From: Meconema thalassinum
Lineage: Eukaryota; Arthropoda; Insecta; Orthoptera; Tettigoniidae
Direction: 5' to 3'
DNA length: 64,000 bases
NCBI GenBank assembly: GCA_946902985.2
Contig: OX336388.2
Span: forward strand, 125,837,894 to 125,901,893
A program made the translations under genes and the position numbers. The notes beneath the pieces were generated by a model, which made no database searches, was not told the origin of the DNA, and saw nothing but the letters and a program-made list of their open reading frames with translations. Position 1 is the stretch's first letter; the number at the start of each line of letters is the position of its first letter. Below are positions 40,361 through 52,576 of this stretch, piece by piece.

Positions 40361-40407
40361 AAGGGGCAGATGACCTCGCTGTTCCGTCCCTTAAAACAAC
40401 AACAAAC
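40361..40407 (+). repeat. ~50-bp hairpin tail motif (copy d)
   Basis: The sequence is GGGGCAGATGACCTCGCTG, TTCCGTCCCTTAAAACAACA then ACAAAC. The first stem block is perfect and the second has one change. The motif lies 250 bases downstream of the retroposon that carries its own copy (40046..40101), in the same orientation. Confidence 0.7.
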
Positions 40408-40584
40408 ACATGTCAAAAATTAATATGCATTGAATGTTTTTACAATTAAATTGGATCAGTTACATTTTGATAAGTGCATGAGAAAGGGTTGATATGTTTA
40501 ATTATTAATTAGTTCCTTTGAGAAGAATTAAATATTGATGTAGCCCAAAACTTTTATAGCAACTCATAATAAATGTTTATATGA

Positions 40585-41178
40585 CATGGTGTCCACAGGC
40601 AGGAATAGTCATGAAAAGTCAGGAATTTTGCTTTTGGTCAGGAAAAGTGTGAAAAATGGCGAAAAGTATTAGAAAGTCAGGTATTTTATATTAACCATAC
40701 AGTATTTTGTGTTTTACAGCCATATTTTGATGTTACTAGTTAAACTAATCTCTGAAGATAAAAAGCAATAACTCACTGGACATTATGGTAAGTTTCCATT
40801 TTTACAGTACATCATAGTAAAAACCTCTTTTACCTATTTTTTGTATGCTTTTTTTTGGCGTTGGCGTAGGGATGTGGCGACCCCATCGCCCAGCACATTG
40901 CACTACGTGTCTGCAATCAGCCTCTAAAATATTGTGACTTGACATCCATAAACAAGAAAATTAAAATGCCAATTTACTTTATTTTGTTTTTTAAATGAAT
41001 AAAGAGGCGAGCGTTGGGCAGCTATGGGGATGGTAGAGGCTGCAAATAATATATATATATATGTTTGCTCAATAAACCTCTTTTACAATGTTACGATGAC
41101 TTCAGGAGTCAGGAATTTTGTTGAAAATGGTCAGGAAAAGTCAGGAAAATTGACGTTGAAAATTCTGTGGACACCATG
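40585..41178. mobile_element. TIR element CATGGTGTCCACAG, 5-bp TSD TATGA
   Basis: The ends are CATGGTGTCCACAGGCAGGA and CTGTGGACACCATG with AGTCAGGAAAA- and GTCAGGAATTTT-type text inside both. TATGA lies at 40580..40584 and 41179..41183. The second copy at 58301..59446 shares all blocks. The interior includes GCGTTGGCGTAGGGATGTGG and a short TA microsatellite (41048). It is non-coding. Confidence 0.8.
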
Positions 41179-41183
41179 TATGA

Positions 41184-42209
41184 ATTGTTTGCAATGTAAG
41201 TCAATGTGGATCCTTTTTCAACATGGAAACTATTCTTTGTTTACATATAAATTTGCGCTGTGACAGGTACAGTTTCGCAGATGGATATGATTCGGCTCCA
41301 GAAGCCTCGGTCAATATTCTCCTCTCCATGGTGACAATTGCTCCTCTTAATACCTAACCATGCTTCGTGGTTTTTGGGGCTCATCTATGGTGAAGTATTG
41401 TGATCCTTGCAATACATTTATCACTGGTGGATTGTATTTGGCATATTAATATAATCTGGAATGCTGCGACGGAGCAGATTACGTCTCGTTTAGCGTCTGC
41501 AGACCGCAGTGAAGTGGAACTGCTACAAAGCTGAGCCATTGTAGTTTTGTTGACATCTGCCAGCCACAATACAGCGTGTGGTTTATCCTCAAATGTGTTA
41601 TTGTCGCCACATATTTCAGAAGATTTGGACTACATGAAGAGTGCACAATTTCAGTGATTAGCAAGAAAGGGTGAAATTTTAGAGTGTTTTCACATTGTAT
41701 TTTTTTTTTTCTTTCTTTCAAATTTCAACTATTTCTCTTCCTTTCTTTCCTTCATTCTTTATTTATTTATGTATTTTATTTCCTTATGTATCTTTGGGGT
41801 AAACATCTTTCACCTTTCATTATGGTGCACCATAATAAGGTTTTTGAAGGGAATGTTTATTTGTGTTAAGCTATCCAACCCCATTTTATCTATATCGGCT
41901 GATGAAGGGGCCAAAACAATTAGGCCTCGAAACATGTACCAATGACCACTATACTCTGTGAGCTACCAGAATAGGATTGACAGTTCTCGACTCGCCATGT
42001 GGTCTGAGAATGAGGTTGCCAAACTGTAAGAGCCAGAGATACAGCTGACATGGCACTGAAGCACGTGGGCTGTAATATTGCAATGCAGAGTATTATGACA
42101 TCAACTATGCGAACATGGATTGGTCAAGAGCCAGAGGGGTGTTGACTGACGTGGAATTTCCGGCTAAATGTCAATCCTATTCAGGCAGCTAACAGAGTAT
42201 AAGTGATCA
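41184..42209. other. no gene; one hammerhead-core-like motif
   Basis: AT-rich DNA with a perfect 18-bp palindrome ATTATGGTGCACCATAAT near 41819 and the motif CTGATGAAGGGGCC ... GGCCTCGAAACATGTA at 41899..41937. The latter equals the motif at 5670 except for the stem II loop. The frames here (41381..41721 minus, 41684..41869 plus) show no family resemblance. Confidence 0.45.
41899..41937 (+). other. hammerhead-core-like motif, second copy
   Basis: CTGATGA, then a GGGGCC/GGCCTC stem with a 10-base loop, then GAAACATGTAC. The stem is kept relative to 5670 although the loop differs in length and sequence, a hint of structural constraint. No partner strand for stem I was found in the preceding 60 bases. 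Confidence 0.4.
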
Positions 42210-45200
42210 TCTGTTATATAAAAACAAGTGACCTGACTGACTGACTCATCATTGCCCAGCCAATACTATTAAAGTTAGAAACATGAAATTTTGGGGATAT
42301 GTTCGTAGCAAGTCCAAAACGCCCACTAAGGAAGGATTTTTGGATATTCAGGTTCTAAAGGGGAGTTAAGGGAGTAGATCTGCATTTCATTGAACAACAA
42401 TATCTCCCGATTGGTTTTATTGGGAGATGTGATACTCGGCATATAAACTTATCATTAAAAATAAGAGGACACATGTCTGAGGGTTTTTCGATGTGGTGTA
42501 TATTATCGGGTGAAAACTGGGGGTTGAAGGTTTCCTAACAGAGCGTGTATCTTATAAACGACATTAGCGGGGAGTTTGAAACTCAGCGGAAAAAAATTAG
42601 TAAATAGGTGTTTGACCGTTTTTTCATAAATCCAATTTAAGAGGCCCTTGGGGAAGGGTGAAATTCTGGGGGGAAAAACAGGAAAGGAAGTGTCATAACT
42701 GATTGACTGACAGACTCACTCATCAAACTCAGGGGGAAAAACTGCTTAAAAATAAGTAAATAGGTATTCAACAGTTTTTTTCATAATCCCAATTTAAGGG
42801 GTTCATGGGGGAGGGGTGAAATTCTCAAAAAAAAAAAAAAATTGAAAGCAAAAGTCCTGACTCACTCACCATCGCCCAGCCATAACTATTGAAGTTTGAA
42901 ACATGAAATTTTGGGGATATGATCATTGTATGTGAAAACCGTCCACTAAGGGAGGATTTTTGGATATTCAGGTTCTAAAGGGGTCTTAAGGGGGTTAAAC
43001 CTGCATTTCATAGAATAACAATAACTCCCATTTGGTTTCATTGGGGGATGTGATACTCGGCATATAAACTCATCATTAAAAAAAATAAGAGGACACATGT
43101 CTGAGGGTTTTTCGATGTGGTGTATATTATGAGGTGAAAGGGGTGAAAACTGGGGGTTGAAGGTTTCCTAACAGAGCGTGTATCTCATAAACGACATTAG
43201 CGAGGAGTTTGAAACTCAACGGAAAAAAAATCAGCATAAAAAATGATAAAATAGGCGTTTGACCGTTTTTTCATAAATCCAATTTAAGGGGCCTTTGGGG
43301 AAGGGTGAAATTCTGGGGGAAAAAAAAAAACAGGAAAGGAAGTGTCCTAACTGATTGACTGACTCACTCACTCTTCAAACTCAGGGAGAGAAAACTGCTT
43401 AAAAGTAAGTGTTCGACAGTTGTTTTTTTTTTCATAAATCAAAAATAAGGGGTTCATGGGCAAGGGTAAAATTCGGAAAAAAAATTGAAAGAAAATGTCC
43501 TGACTCACTCACTAACTCACTCATCATCGCCCAGCCAAAATTATTGAAGTTAGAAACATGACATTTTGGTGATATGTTCGTTGTATGTCAAAACCGTACA
43601 CTAAGGGAGGATTTTCGGATATTCAGGTTCTAAAGGGGGTTAAACCTGCATTTTATTGAATAACAATATCTCACGAGTGCTTTCGTTTGTGGATGTGATA
43701 CTCGGCATATGAACTAATCATTAAAAATAAGCAGATATTTGTCTAAGGGTTTTTCGATGTGTGTATATTATAAGGTGAAAGGGGTAAAAAGTGGCGGTTG
43801 AAGGATTCCTAACGAAGCGTGTATCTCTTAAACGACATAGGCGAGAAGTTTGAAACTCAGGGGAAAAAATCTGCTTAAAAGTAAGTAAATCGGTGTTCGA
43901 CCGTTTTTTTCAGAAATTCAATTTAAGGGGCCAATGGGGTGGGGTGAAATTCTGGAAAAAAAAAAGGAGAAATAGTCTCCTAACTGACTAACTCACTCAT
44001 CAAACTCAGGGGAAAAAGACAGCTTAAAAATAAGTTAATAGGTGTTCGAGTATTTTTTTTTTCCATAAATCGAATTACGGGGTTCATGAGAGAGGTGAAA
44101 TTCTGAAAAATAAATGAAAGAAAAGGTCCTGACTTACTCACTCATCATCGCCCAGCCAAAATTATTGAAGTTAGAAACATGAAATTTTGGGGTTATGTTC
44201 GTTGTATGTCGAAAACGTCCAATAAGGAAGGATTTTTGAATATTCAGGTTCTAAAGGGGTGTTAAGGGGGTAGACCTGCATTTAATTGAATAACAGTATC
44301 TCCCGATTGGTTTCCTTGGGGGATGCGATACTCGGCATATAAACTCATCTTTAAGAATAAGAAGACACATACATGTCTGATGGTTTTTCGATGTAGTGTA
44401 TACTATGAGGTGTATGTGTGAAAAGTGGGGGTTGAAGGATTCCTAACGGAGCAAGTATCTCTTAAAAGACAGAGGCATAAAGTATGAAACTCAGGGGGGG
44501 GGGGAATCAGCTTGAAAAATAAGTAAATAGGTGGTCGACAGTTTCTTCATAAATCCAATTTAAGGGGCCCATGGGGAGGGGGGAAAGAGGTCCACTAAGA
44601 AAGGATTTTTGGATATAAACTCATCATCCCCCAACCAAACCTATTGCAGTTAGAAACTTGAAATTTTGGGGATATATTCGTTGTATGTCGAAAACGTCCA
44701 CTAATGATGGAATTTTTTATATTCATGTTCTAAAGGGGTGTTAAGGGGGTTAAACTTGCATTTCATTGATTAACAATATCTCACGAGTTGTTTCATTAGG
44801 GGATGTGACATTCGGCATATAAATTAATCAATAAAAATAAGCAGACATATGTCTAAGAGTTTATCGATATGGTGTATATTATGAGGTGAAAGGGGTGAAA
44901 ATTGGGGGTTGAAGGAATCTTAACGGAGCGTGTATCTCTTAAGCGACATTAGCGAGAAGTTTGAAATTCAGCGGGAAAAAATCAGCTTAAAAAACAAGTA
45001 AATAGGTGTTCGACCGTTTTTTTTTCATAAATCCCATTTAAGGGGTTTATGGGGAGGGGTGAAATTCTCAATAATAAATGAAAGAAAATGCCCTGACTGA
45101 CTCACTCACTCATCATTGCCCAGCCAAAATTATTGAAGTTAGAAACATGAAATTTTGGGGATATGTTCATTGTATGTCGAAAACGTCCACTAAGGAAAGA

Positions 45201-45754
45201 TTTTTTGATATTCAGGTTCTAAAGGGGTGTTAAGGGGGTAAACGTGCATTTCATTGAATAACAATATTTCATGAGTGGTTTCATTTGGGGATGTGATACT
45301 TGGCATATAAACCAATCATTAAAAAAAGCTGACACATGTCTAATGGTTTTTTGATGTGGTGTATATTATGAGTGAAAGGGGTGAAAAGTGGGGGTTGAAG
45401 GATTCCTAACGGAGCGTGCATCTCTTAAACGACATAGGTGAGGAGTTTGAAACTCCACAGGAAAACATTCAGGTTAGGCTAATAATAAATAAAGAAATAA
45501 ATAATTAAATAAATATGTGTTCGACCGTTTTTTCATAAATCCAATTTAAGGGCCTCATGGGAGGGGTGAAATTCTGGAAGAAAAACGTCCACTAAGGAAG
45601 GATTTTGGGGATATGTTTGTTGTGCGTCGAAAACGTCTAAGGAGGGATTTTTGGATATTCAGGTTCTAAAGGGGTGTTAACGGGGTTAAACCTGCATTTC
45701 ATTGAAGAACAATGTCACGACTATGACGCGAGCGAAGCCGCGGGTACCTGCTAG
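42210..45754 (+). mobile_element. Helitron-like element with about six tandem internal units
   Basis: It starts TCTGTTATATAAAAAC and ends CGAAGCCGCGGGTACC then TGCTAG before T, with the same hairpin-CTAG terminus as 29505. Inside, units begin with CATCGCCCAGCCAAAATTA-like text at 42256, 42872, 43529, 44149, 44628 and 45118, with a last partial unit at 45585. Each holds GATTTTTGGATATTCAGG, ACTCGGCATATAAACT, TTTTTCGATGTGGTGTA and GGGGTGAAATTCT. Unit lengths are about 480-490 or 615-660; the longer ones hold an extra GACTCACTCATCAAACTCA half-unit. No protein is encoded. Confidence 0.8.
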
Positions 45755-46079
45755 TTTATATATAATACAATAAAAGTATTGATTAGGCGGAACTTTTACA
45801 AAATATTAATACTAAGTGCTATACTCTGTACTCCGCTGCTACTATGTACCCCTCCTCGTCCTGCTGCTGCTATCAACAAACGCTGGCGCTCGGCACTAAT
45901 TTCTTAACAATGTAATACAGTTGAACTTGGATAACTCGAAGCTCAAGGGACCGAAAAAAAACTTCGAGTTATGCACGAATTTGAGTTATCCAAAACGGTC
46001 GTTTGGGAGGGGGTAGTGTGTATAATAATGGAAAACGACCCTTAAACCTTAAATTCTTTTATTTGATGCTTTTAATGAC

Positions 46080-46520
46080 ATTTTAAGAGCGTTAAAAATC
46101 CCTCAGTATGCCTTCCTTCGGAGGGGAAGAAAAGCCGGCGGTCCCATGTCATAGATTTATGGCATGTCAAGGAACCTTCAACTAATTACACCTGTGTGAA
46201 GCTAAATTATATAGGTTAAGAATGTAAACAACGCTCTTAGGTTTCTACGTTTGTTGCCAAGAGCCGACTGCTGTGGCGTCTAGTAGCTAAGTTCTGAACT
46301 AGGCCTAGTAGTCGTTGATGGTGGCGTTTGGCGGCAAAAGTAGGAACTATTTCAAAAATTTAAAGTTGCAGTCCTTACTTGAATTAAAAAATAACAGATA
46401 CACACACTAATACAGTCATCACAATTAACACCGGTTATCAGACAGGTTCTACACACACCCAAAGTACACGGGGCTACATGACCGCGTTATCGCAGCCCCT
46501 AAACTAAGGAACCAACCAAC
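46080..46520 (+). mobile_element. SINE S1, copy without tRNA head
   Basis: It begins at AAGAGCGTTAAAAATCCCTC, which is base ~80 of the full family, so the tRNA-like head is missing. It continues CTTCCTTCGGAGGGGAAG, GGCGGTCCCATGTCATAG and TGTGAAGCTAAATTATA, then the long tail to GCCCCTAAACTAAGGAACC and a CCAA repeat. The head may have been lost by 5' truncation. Confidence 0.8.
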
Positions 46521-46898
46521 CAATCTTCTCAGCTAGCGTCAGTGTCTTCAGTTTTGAGCCTGATGTTGAGCGACTTGGTTTTGAAAGAGACAGAAATTTG
46601 CACTTAAATCCGACTCACTTGCTGTGATTGTAACCAAACGCTCACTTGCCTGTTAAGACACGATGCTACCGGCTCGAAGACTCGCCGCACATTGACGAAG
46701 CAGCGGAGGGGGAAGAAACTCTACCCGAACTTGGCCGATCGTCCACGAAGACTGAAATTGACCTACGAAGTCCGCTTCCCTTCCGAAGCAAGGGAAGGGG
46801 GAGCGATAAAGCGAGAGAGAAAGAGAGATTCGCTTACTGACCTTGAGCGGAACCGAAAATTAAACGGACTGGGCTTGAAACTGACAAAACCTGTTACA

Positions 46899-47654
46899 CA
46901 GGGCTTCCAGCGACTCCCTATTATTCACTATTTTCAAAGCAGCCTCACTTTTCTCACTATTTGATAACATTACTCACTATTCTCACTTTTTTTTTACAAA
47001 ACTGGTCACATTCTGCATTAAAAATGGTATCATGAACAATCAAATTGCTAGAAACGACCCAAAATAAACCCATGAATGGATAGTTCATTTTTCTGCCACC
47101 GGTGCCTGAGTGCGCTCCCGGCAGCGATCCAGGCGGCCAGAAAGCATAAAAAGCTTCCATGATGCGATCGCCGAAAATTTTAACCAAAGGTCACATTTAT
47201 ATTTCTGTTTTACAATTTAAATGTCTTGAGTTTTGCATTGATCTTCCTATCCATTATTTTCTAGTGTCCTCTCTCACTGCATGAAAAATCACAAACAGTA
47301 CTGTGAGATATTAGCATAGGCGCAATTTGGTTGACATTTTGGTGGGCTAATTTGTTTTTCAGATACACATTCATAAAATTTTGTTTATTTCAATACAGCC
47401 TTGTCACATTTTTGGGGGCTATGGTTGGTTTTGGGGAGCTTAGCCACCCAACCCCTTCCTCCCCCCCCCCCCTAATTGCACCTACAGATATCAACAAAAG
47501 TTTAAATTTTCAACCAGATATACGGCCATAAATGCGAACAATGCTATGAATTTACTCATTTTTTCATACAAAAACTCACCTTGAACTTTTTTTTTAGAAA
47601 AATAAACACTCACTATTTCACTATTTTTGGACGAGTGAGTGGATGGAAGCCCTG
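46899..47654. mobile_element. hAT MITE, TSD CTGTTACA/CTGTTTCA
   Basis: The ends CAGGGCTTCCA and TGGAAGCCCTG are inverted. The 8-bp flanks at 46891..46898 and 47655..47662 differ at one base. Both subterminal regions are full of CACTATT/ACTCACTA-like short repeats, typical hAT transposase-binding arrays. A C-run lies near 47461. It is non-coding. Confidence 0.8.
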
Positions 47655-47940
47655 CTGTTTCATCCAAACAAATCTTTATGACTTCCGGAACCATAACTTC
47701 GAGTTCCACGATTTTTTTTGCATTGTCAGTATAGGAAATTCTAGGGACCGGAGAAAAGCTTCGAGATATCCAAGTTCGACTGTAATGGCATACTTAAACT
47801 TGTAAAATGTTTTTAGTTTGTGGGATTCGCATTGACTTAAAATATTGTTACCCATACAAAATTATGAAGAGTTTCTGGAAGTTTCCACCTCATCATTACT
47901 TGTACAAGAAATGTGTAGCATGAGTGGCAACGGTGATAAC

Positions 47941-48646
47941 TAGGGCCCGGATGTTGATGCCGTAAAAAAGTTTAAAAAATCCACTTAAAATTTTCAAAAA
48001 TGACTATAATAAATGATCTAAAAATTCGAAAAATGCACTCTAAAATGGAGAAAATGATCTTATAATAATTAACTCATCGATATTTCAAAAATTCGAAAAA
48101 TGCACTATAAAATGGAGAAAATGAACTGAGACAAGAATATACACCCCTTCCCCTTTCTACAAGCCACAGCTGACCTTGGTCAACAGAGCAGGTAACATTC
48201 TATTCCGCTAATAACTGGTTTGCGACGGAAACAAGAGAATCTGTATACCTACGGTACCGTTCTTCTGCATCCAAGATATATATATATATATATTTCTACT
48301 AATAGCAATACCGAAATATTTTATTTCAATATTTTCAATTATCTTGTATCAGCTACTAGCTTCTTCTTAACTCTGAGAGACGTAACTCCCTCATATAAAA
48401 GCTCTGACATGACTAAATTGGTGGAAAAAACCTTAAAAGGCCGATTTCTCCAAAATATGACCAAAAAAATCTACCGAACTTAAAAAATGCTCTTAAAATT
48501 GAAAAATAGCAAATCATGCATAAAGATGCAAAATAAAAATGAGATATTTGAAGACGGGGTGCCCCGTCCGGAGTTCTATGTACCTCAGCATTGTTTTAGA
48601 CAACTCAGTAAAAAGATGACGTCATGTCCTCAACATCCGGGCCCTA
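47941..48646. mobile_element. hAT element, TIR TAGGGCCCGGAT, TSD GTGATAAC
   Basis: The exact duplication GTGATAAC lies at 47933..47940 and 48647..48654. The ends TAGGGCCCGGATGTTGA and CAACATCCGGGCCCTA are inverted. Inside are repeated AAATGCACT.TAAAATGGAG blocks (48030, 48095) and a TA microsatellite (48276). There is no transposase. The termini resemble those of 50998..53303, which does carry transposase remains. Confidence 0.9.
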
Positions 48647-48663
48647 GTGATAACTTAACAACC

Positions 48664-48965
48664 CTCCGTGGCTTAGGCGGCAGCACGCCGGCCTCTCACC
48701 GCTGGGTCCGTGGTTCAAATCCCGGTCGCTCCATGTGAGATCTGTGCTGGACAAAACGGAGGCAGACAGGTTTTTCTCCGGGTACTCCGGGTTTCCCTGT
48801 CACAATTTCATTCCAGCAACAATTTAATTTCATCTGTCATTGCCCCAGGGGAGTGCGACAGGCAGCCTGCACAGTTCATATCCTCGCCGCTAGATGGGGG
48901 CTTCATTCATTCCATTCCTGACCCGGTCGGCTGACTGGAAGCAGTCTGTGGATTTTCATTTTTTT
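48664..48965 (+). mobile_element. tRNA-derived SINE (family S2)
   Basis: The head CCTCCGTGGCTTAGGCGGC contains the A box and GTGGTTCAAATCCCGG the B box. The body has CATGTGAGATCTGTGCTGG, CAGGTTTTTCTCCGGGTAC and GCCGCTAGATGGGGGC, and ends CTGTGGATTTTCATTTTTTT. A copy in reverse is at 54032..54362. It inserted directly behind the hAT element at 47941. Confidence 0.85.
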
Positions 48966-49264
48966 CGTTCAACCAACAGTAAGAAGTAACCCAACTATAA
49001 ATCACCACGTTTTGCAATGCTATAAGATAAATAGTGAGATGATATTGTTCATTTTTAAGGTGATGCTAAATGTAAGCAAAATTTCTTGTAGACCCTACAT
49101 TCCAGAAATGTTTATTGCAAAAATATATACCATTTGCAGTTGATTTATAAATGCTAAGTGAGCCATCAAAATGAGTGTTTAAAGTGTTTAAGGCAAAATG
49201 TCATGAAATATTTGCCAAACTGATGAAAATGAAAATATTGTGATTCGGGGTTTCAAATACAAGG

Positions 49265-49690
49265 GTCAGTCCACCGGGAACTGTTTTTAAAATTTATTGC
49301 ATCAAACAAAAGAAAAATACACAAACAGAGATCACTTTCCTACATAGCGTCCCGCCTTCGATACATATTTTCTCCATCGGATTGGCAATATTTTGATGCC
49401 GTCACGATAGAAAGAAGAGGGACGCGTGCTGAGCTAGTTGCGCACGAACTCTTCTACACTTGCATCATCATCAAACCGCTGTCTCCTAGGTCTTGTTTGA
49501 GCGGTCCAAACAAATGGTAGTCGCAGGGCGATAAATCTCGACTGTGCGGAGGGTGTTCAAGAGATGTCCAGTGAATTTCCTCCAGTTTTTCCCGCGTTAA
49601 AGCGGCCTTGCATTGTTGTGGGGGAGAATGAAGTTTTGGAACCGTTGCCGGCATCAGGGGGATGACGTTAATAGGGAGCGCGTGGGTCGG
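49265..49690 (-). pseudogene. mariner DD34D transposase, C-terminal fragment and 3' end
   Basis: The minus strand reads CKAALTREKLEEIHWTSLEH, PPHSRDLSPCDYHLFGPLKQ and DLGDSGLMMMQV, then VPLFFLS*RHQNIANPMEKC-like decayed text to a stop near 49330. The third catalytic Asp in SPCDYHLF is kept; D to R in 'PHSRDLSP' and a premature stop mark decay. The 3' terminus is close to 49262 (GGGTCAGTCCACCGGG). Confidence 0.8.
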
Positions 49691-49898
49691 AGTAAGGCCC
49701 TGTACTGGATGTTAGCCAACCAATGAAGAATTAATTTTAGTACTAAGGTTCCGTAGTTGGCACTCATGAACGGTCACATCAAACCGACTGGCGAAAGCGG
49801 GAATAGTCTGTTTTGATTGATTTTCCTCGTGGTGTTGTTGGTTGTTTTGATTTGTTCAGTATTTTGATTGTTTATTTGAATTGAATTGAGAGTCAATC

Positions 49899-50048
49899 AT
49901 GCCACTGCAAGGGAGGAAAAATTGCCAAGCACCGGGATGTAAGAATTATAGTGATAGTAAGAACAATACGGCAATTTCCATCTTCCTGGAGTTGACCATG
50001 TGTAAAACTAGTGGGCAATATGGACTACTCTCGAATAAAAATATATAG
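49899..50048 (+). pseudogene. THAP-like zinc-finger start, frame broken
   Basis: From ATG 49899 a 49-codon frame reads MPLQGRKNCQAPGCKNYSDS then KNNTAISIFLEL. C-x4-C, GCKN and the IS.F position match a THAP finger start. Reading one base on, CATCTTCCTGG gives the expected (F)H-LPG, so one frameshift near 49985 broke it. It could be a THAP gene first exon or the start of a THAP-bearing transposase. No second half was seen. Confidence 0.45.
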
Positions 50049-50639
50049 AGAATAAATGTGTGCATTTCATCTCTAGTTTGTTTTCTTACCCATTCTCCTT
50101 TGCATTGCAATAAAATTTGTGGTTTAGGGCTACGGGGAGGGGTGGGTGGCAGCGGGCATGTAGGCCAAAAGTGAGGTTATGGCAATGTAGTGTGTGAATT
50201 TGGACAGTTTTCTTTATATTCATCGAATATCCCAACAATTCTGTTGAGTATGAGAGGATTTTTAATTAGCCTAGAGGTGAATTAAGCTCTAGAACGGCAT
50301 AACTGTGTCCTTCGTGACAAATCTATTGCCAACATTGATATATATCAAAATGTATTATTTTCCTATCTGGACGTATATTTCAGCGCCTAGCGAAAGGCGC
50401 AGTTATGTTTGTGTTATTTTCATCAATGATCAATAACTCATCGCAGAACATACTGTTCATTTACGTGTAATAAAGGCTACATTCATATGGCTTTTTACTT
50501 TTTATGTTGCCAGACTTGGCAGTACAATCCATAGCCTCAGGCGGTGTTCTCTCTCGGAAATTCTATAACCAAGAGTGACGAATCTCTTATACTTACATGA
50601 TCCTTGGCCGGCATCGCTTGTTGCGATACGCGTATTTTT

Positions 50640-50900
50640 ACGCCTAAAACTCAGATATGTTTATGCGCCGATCTTCTTCAATAATGTCACGAATGGCAAC
50701 AATATTGCGATTGTCTACAATGATGCTTGCCCGCGGTCTCCTTTTATGAGGTTCATTTTCCACAGCTGCTCTTCTTGCCACAATTTTTTTTAGCCCATTC
50801 ATACACTCGAGGCTCCGACAGTGTTTCTTCACCAAACTATGTGCGGAGCCGTCTCAAAATTTCCGAAGATTCTGATAATGATGCGTTGTGCAACAGACTT
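50640..50900 (-). pseudogene. mariner-like transposase N-terminal fragment
   Basis: The minus strand gives RRLRT*FGEETLSEPRVYEW, AKKIVARRAAVENEPHKRR and PRASIIVDNRNIVAIRDIIE then EDRRINISEF. The 'GE.tls...VyeW.k.F..GR..veDe.R.GRP..s...ENv..vr..i..DrR.ti' pattern is the bipartite helix-turn-helix of SETMAR/mariner transposases. The catalytic domain is absent. Confidence 0.65.
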
Positions 50901-51210
50901 GTGTGCACCTGTTACTTACTCAGAGTACTGAAGCAGCCCAGCTCCCCGTCTTGCGTTCGCGCAACATCGTGGCAAAGCCCCGCCTCAGATTTATTGCTAG
51001 AGCCCGGATTTCTAAGCACAATCAAATGGTGAAAAAAGCAAGCAAATAAGCACAAAGAATAAGCAAATAAAAGATTAAAATTAAATCAAAAATATATTGT
51101 TTCATAGAATTCTTACCTTACATAAGCTTATTACAGTATATCAGGAAGGTCATCTTGAGATTTTGTTGTGAGAAGCTCCTGCGTTTGTCAGTCAAGAATG
51201 TTTTATACAG

Positions 51211-52300
51211 TCAAAATGGTCTCGCAACGTTGCATGACGTTACAGGGACATGTGAAAAGCCCCACAGTTCTTCTTGAGTGAATTTCTCATCGATATACGT
51301 TTCTGCACCAGAAAGCTTTTTAGAAATTTTACACAGTGCTTCGTAACCAGGGTTTTTCGTTAATACCTTACTGAGTTTCTCAAAGGCAGTTTTAGCAATA
51401 TCTCGAGCCTCTGAAGAAAACGTTACTGAAATTTCATCTATCAACGAAAGTGAATGTTCGAAGATATTATTTGGAGCTTCCAACTTTGTTATAATAGCAG
51501 GTAATTTGGAGGAACGGTTATGGATGTATCTTATCTTGGATGCGAATATTAGCTCAACATTCCTGTACTGCGGCAATGCTGGCTGCATCTTCTGCATTTA
51601 AGGAGTACAACACTGTTTTTACTTCATTGAAATGTTTGGCGTAGTATGACACACAGCCTTTAACCATGAATCCCGTCGAGTAGAAGCTGGCTGAGGAGGT
51701 AAAGACAAATTTGTAAGGACTTCATGAAATTTTTGAACTCTAATCGGTGACTTTACAAACATTTTCTTAACGCTAGAGACAAGAAGATCCACGTCTTAAT
51801 ATTGGCTCCTAATTGTTTCAGCGACACGATGTAAACAACCGTGAGCAAGACACTAACTTAGGATAAAGGACGTTTTATCAAGTTCCTGCTTTAACAATAT
51901 ATGGAGCACCATCACTGAGAAATAACAATACATTGTCATACCGTGCCCTTTCTGGCCACAAGATAGCTAACGAGTCATTGATTTTTTTTGGAATGGTGGA
52001 ATGATTTACTCGGTCAAGTAGGACCGTACTTGTATATTGAGAAGATAATTATGATCTACTGCCTGCTTTCATAGTACCAACTACAACACTACATACACAT
52101 TGTCCTGCTGCATCTGTGGTATCATCAATTGAAATCCATATTTTTACGGCTTTAGTTGTTGCAAATAGTTTTTTCGCAATGTACATTCGTCGGGCACCCT
52201 TCTGTTCGTGTATTTTTCTAAAAATCCCGAAAGCTGCTCATTATTTAGAGCTTAATCGCAGTAAAATATACTCGGGGGGCCATTCCAAGTTTCTCTCGTA
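51211..52300 (-). pseudogene. hAT transposase, middle part, decayed
   Basis: From right to left the minus strand gives WISIDDTTDAAGQCVCSVVV, ILWPERARYDNVLLFLSDGA, PYIVKAGT, LTNLSLPPQPASTRRDSWLK, then the open part 51597..51211 with YRNVELIFASKIRYIH, LPAIITKLEAPN, ISVTFSSEARDIAKTAFEKL and VLTKNPGYEALCKI. The D(E/D)TTD and 'LSDgApYM.KAG..l...yp' blocks mark the DDE core of a hAT family common in insects. Many stops separate them. Confidence 0.8.
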
Positions 52301-52576
52301 ATTTCAAATAAGCAGTGTTATTTCACAACATCCTGGGGCTTCCCCCTTTTACACTTATACCGTATTGCTTATTAGTAGATATCAAATGGGGAACGAATTG
52401 CTTGAATTATAAAATAAAGGTTAGGAGTGAAACTTTACTTTTAAAAGTACATGTTTTGGGTAAAATACGGTATTTTAATTAAAAATCATAAAATAAGTAA
52501 GCAAACCTGTGGTATATTGGCTTTCACGGCCGGTGAATTAAAACTCAGCAATTCTTCTAGGTTTGTGCCGTGTCTT

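Larger units (their letters stand above)
45918..47782. mobile_element. pogo/Tigger-type non-autonomous element with nested insertions
   Basis: The ends are CAGTTGAACTTGGATAACTC and TCCAAGTTCGACTG with TA on both sides (45916, 47783). Inner blocks CTCAAGGGACCG and AGGGACCGGAGAAAAGC mirror each other, as in 19933..20762. Nested inside are SINE S1 (46080..46520) and a hAT MITE (46899..47654). The frame 46646..46964 is basic/acidic without motifs. Confidence 0.8.

Noticed and set aside
41818..41837. Perfect palindrome ATTATGGTGCACCATAAT
   Set aside because: Too short and isolated to assign as a terminator, MITE or binding site.
42210..45754. Regularly spaced repeats considered as a CRISPR array or satellite
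   Set aside because: Units are 480-660 bp, lack short constant repeats with unique spacers and sit between Helitron-type ends in a eukaryotic genome.
46646..46964. Two overlapping basic/acidic frames inside the pogo-like element
   Set aside because: No DDE, CENP-B or helix-turn-helix pattern; the frames overlap each other and run into the hAT MITE.
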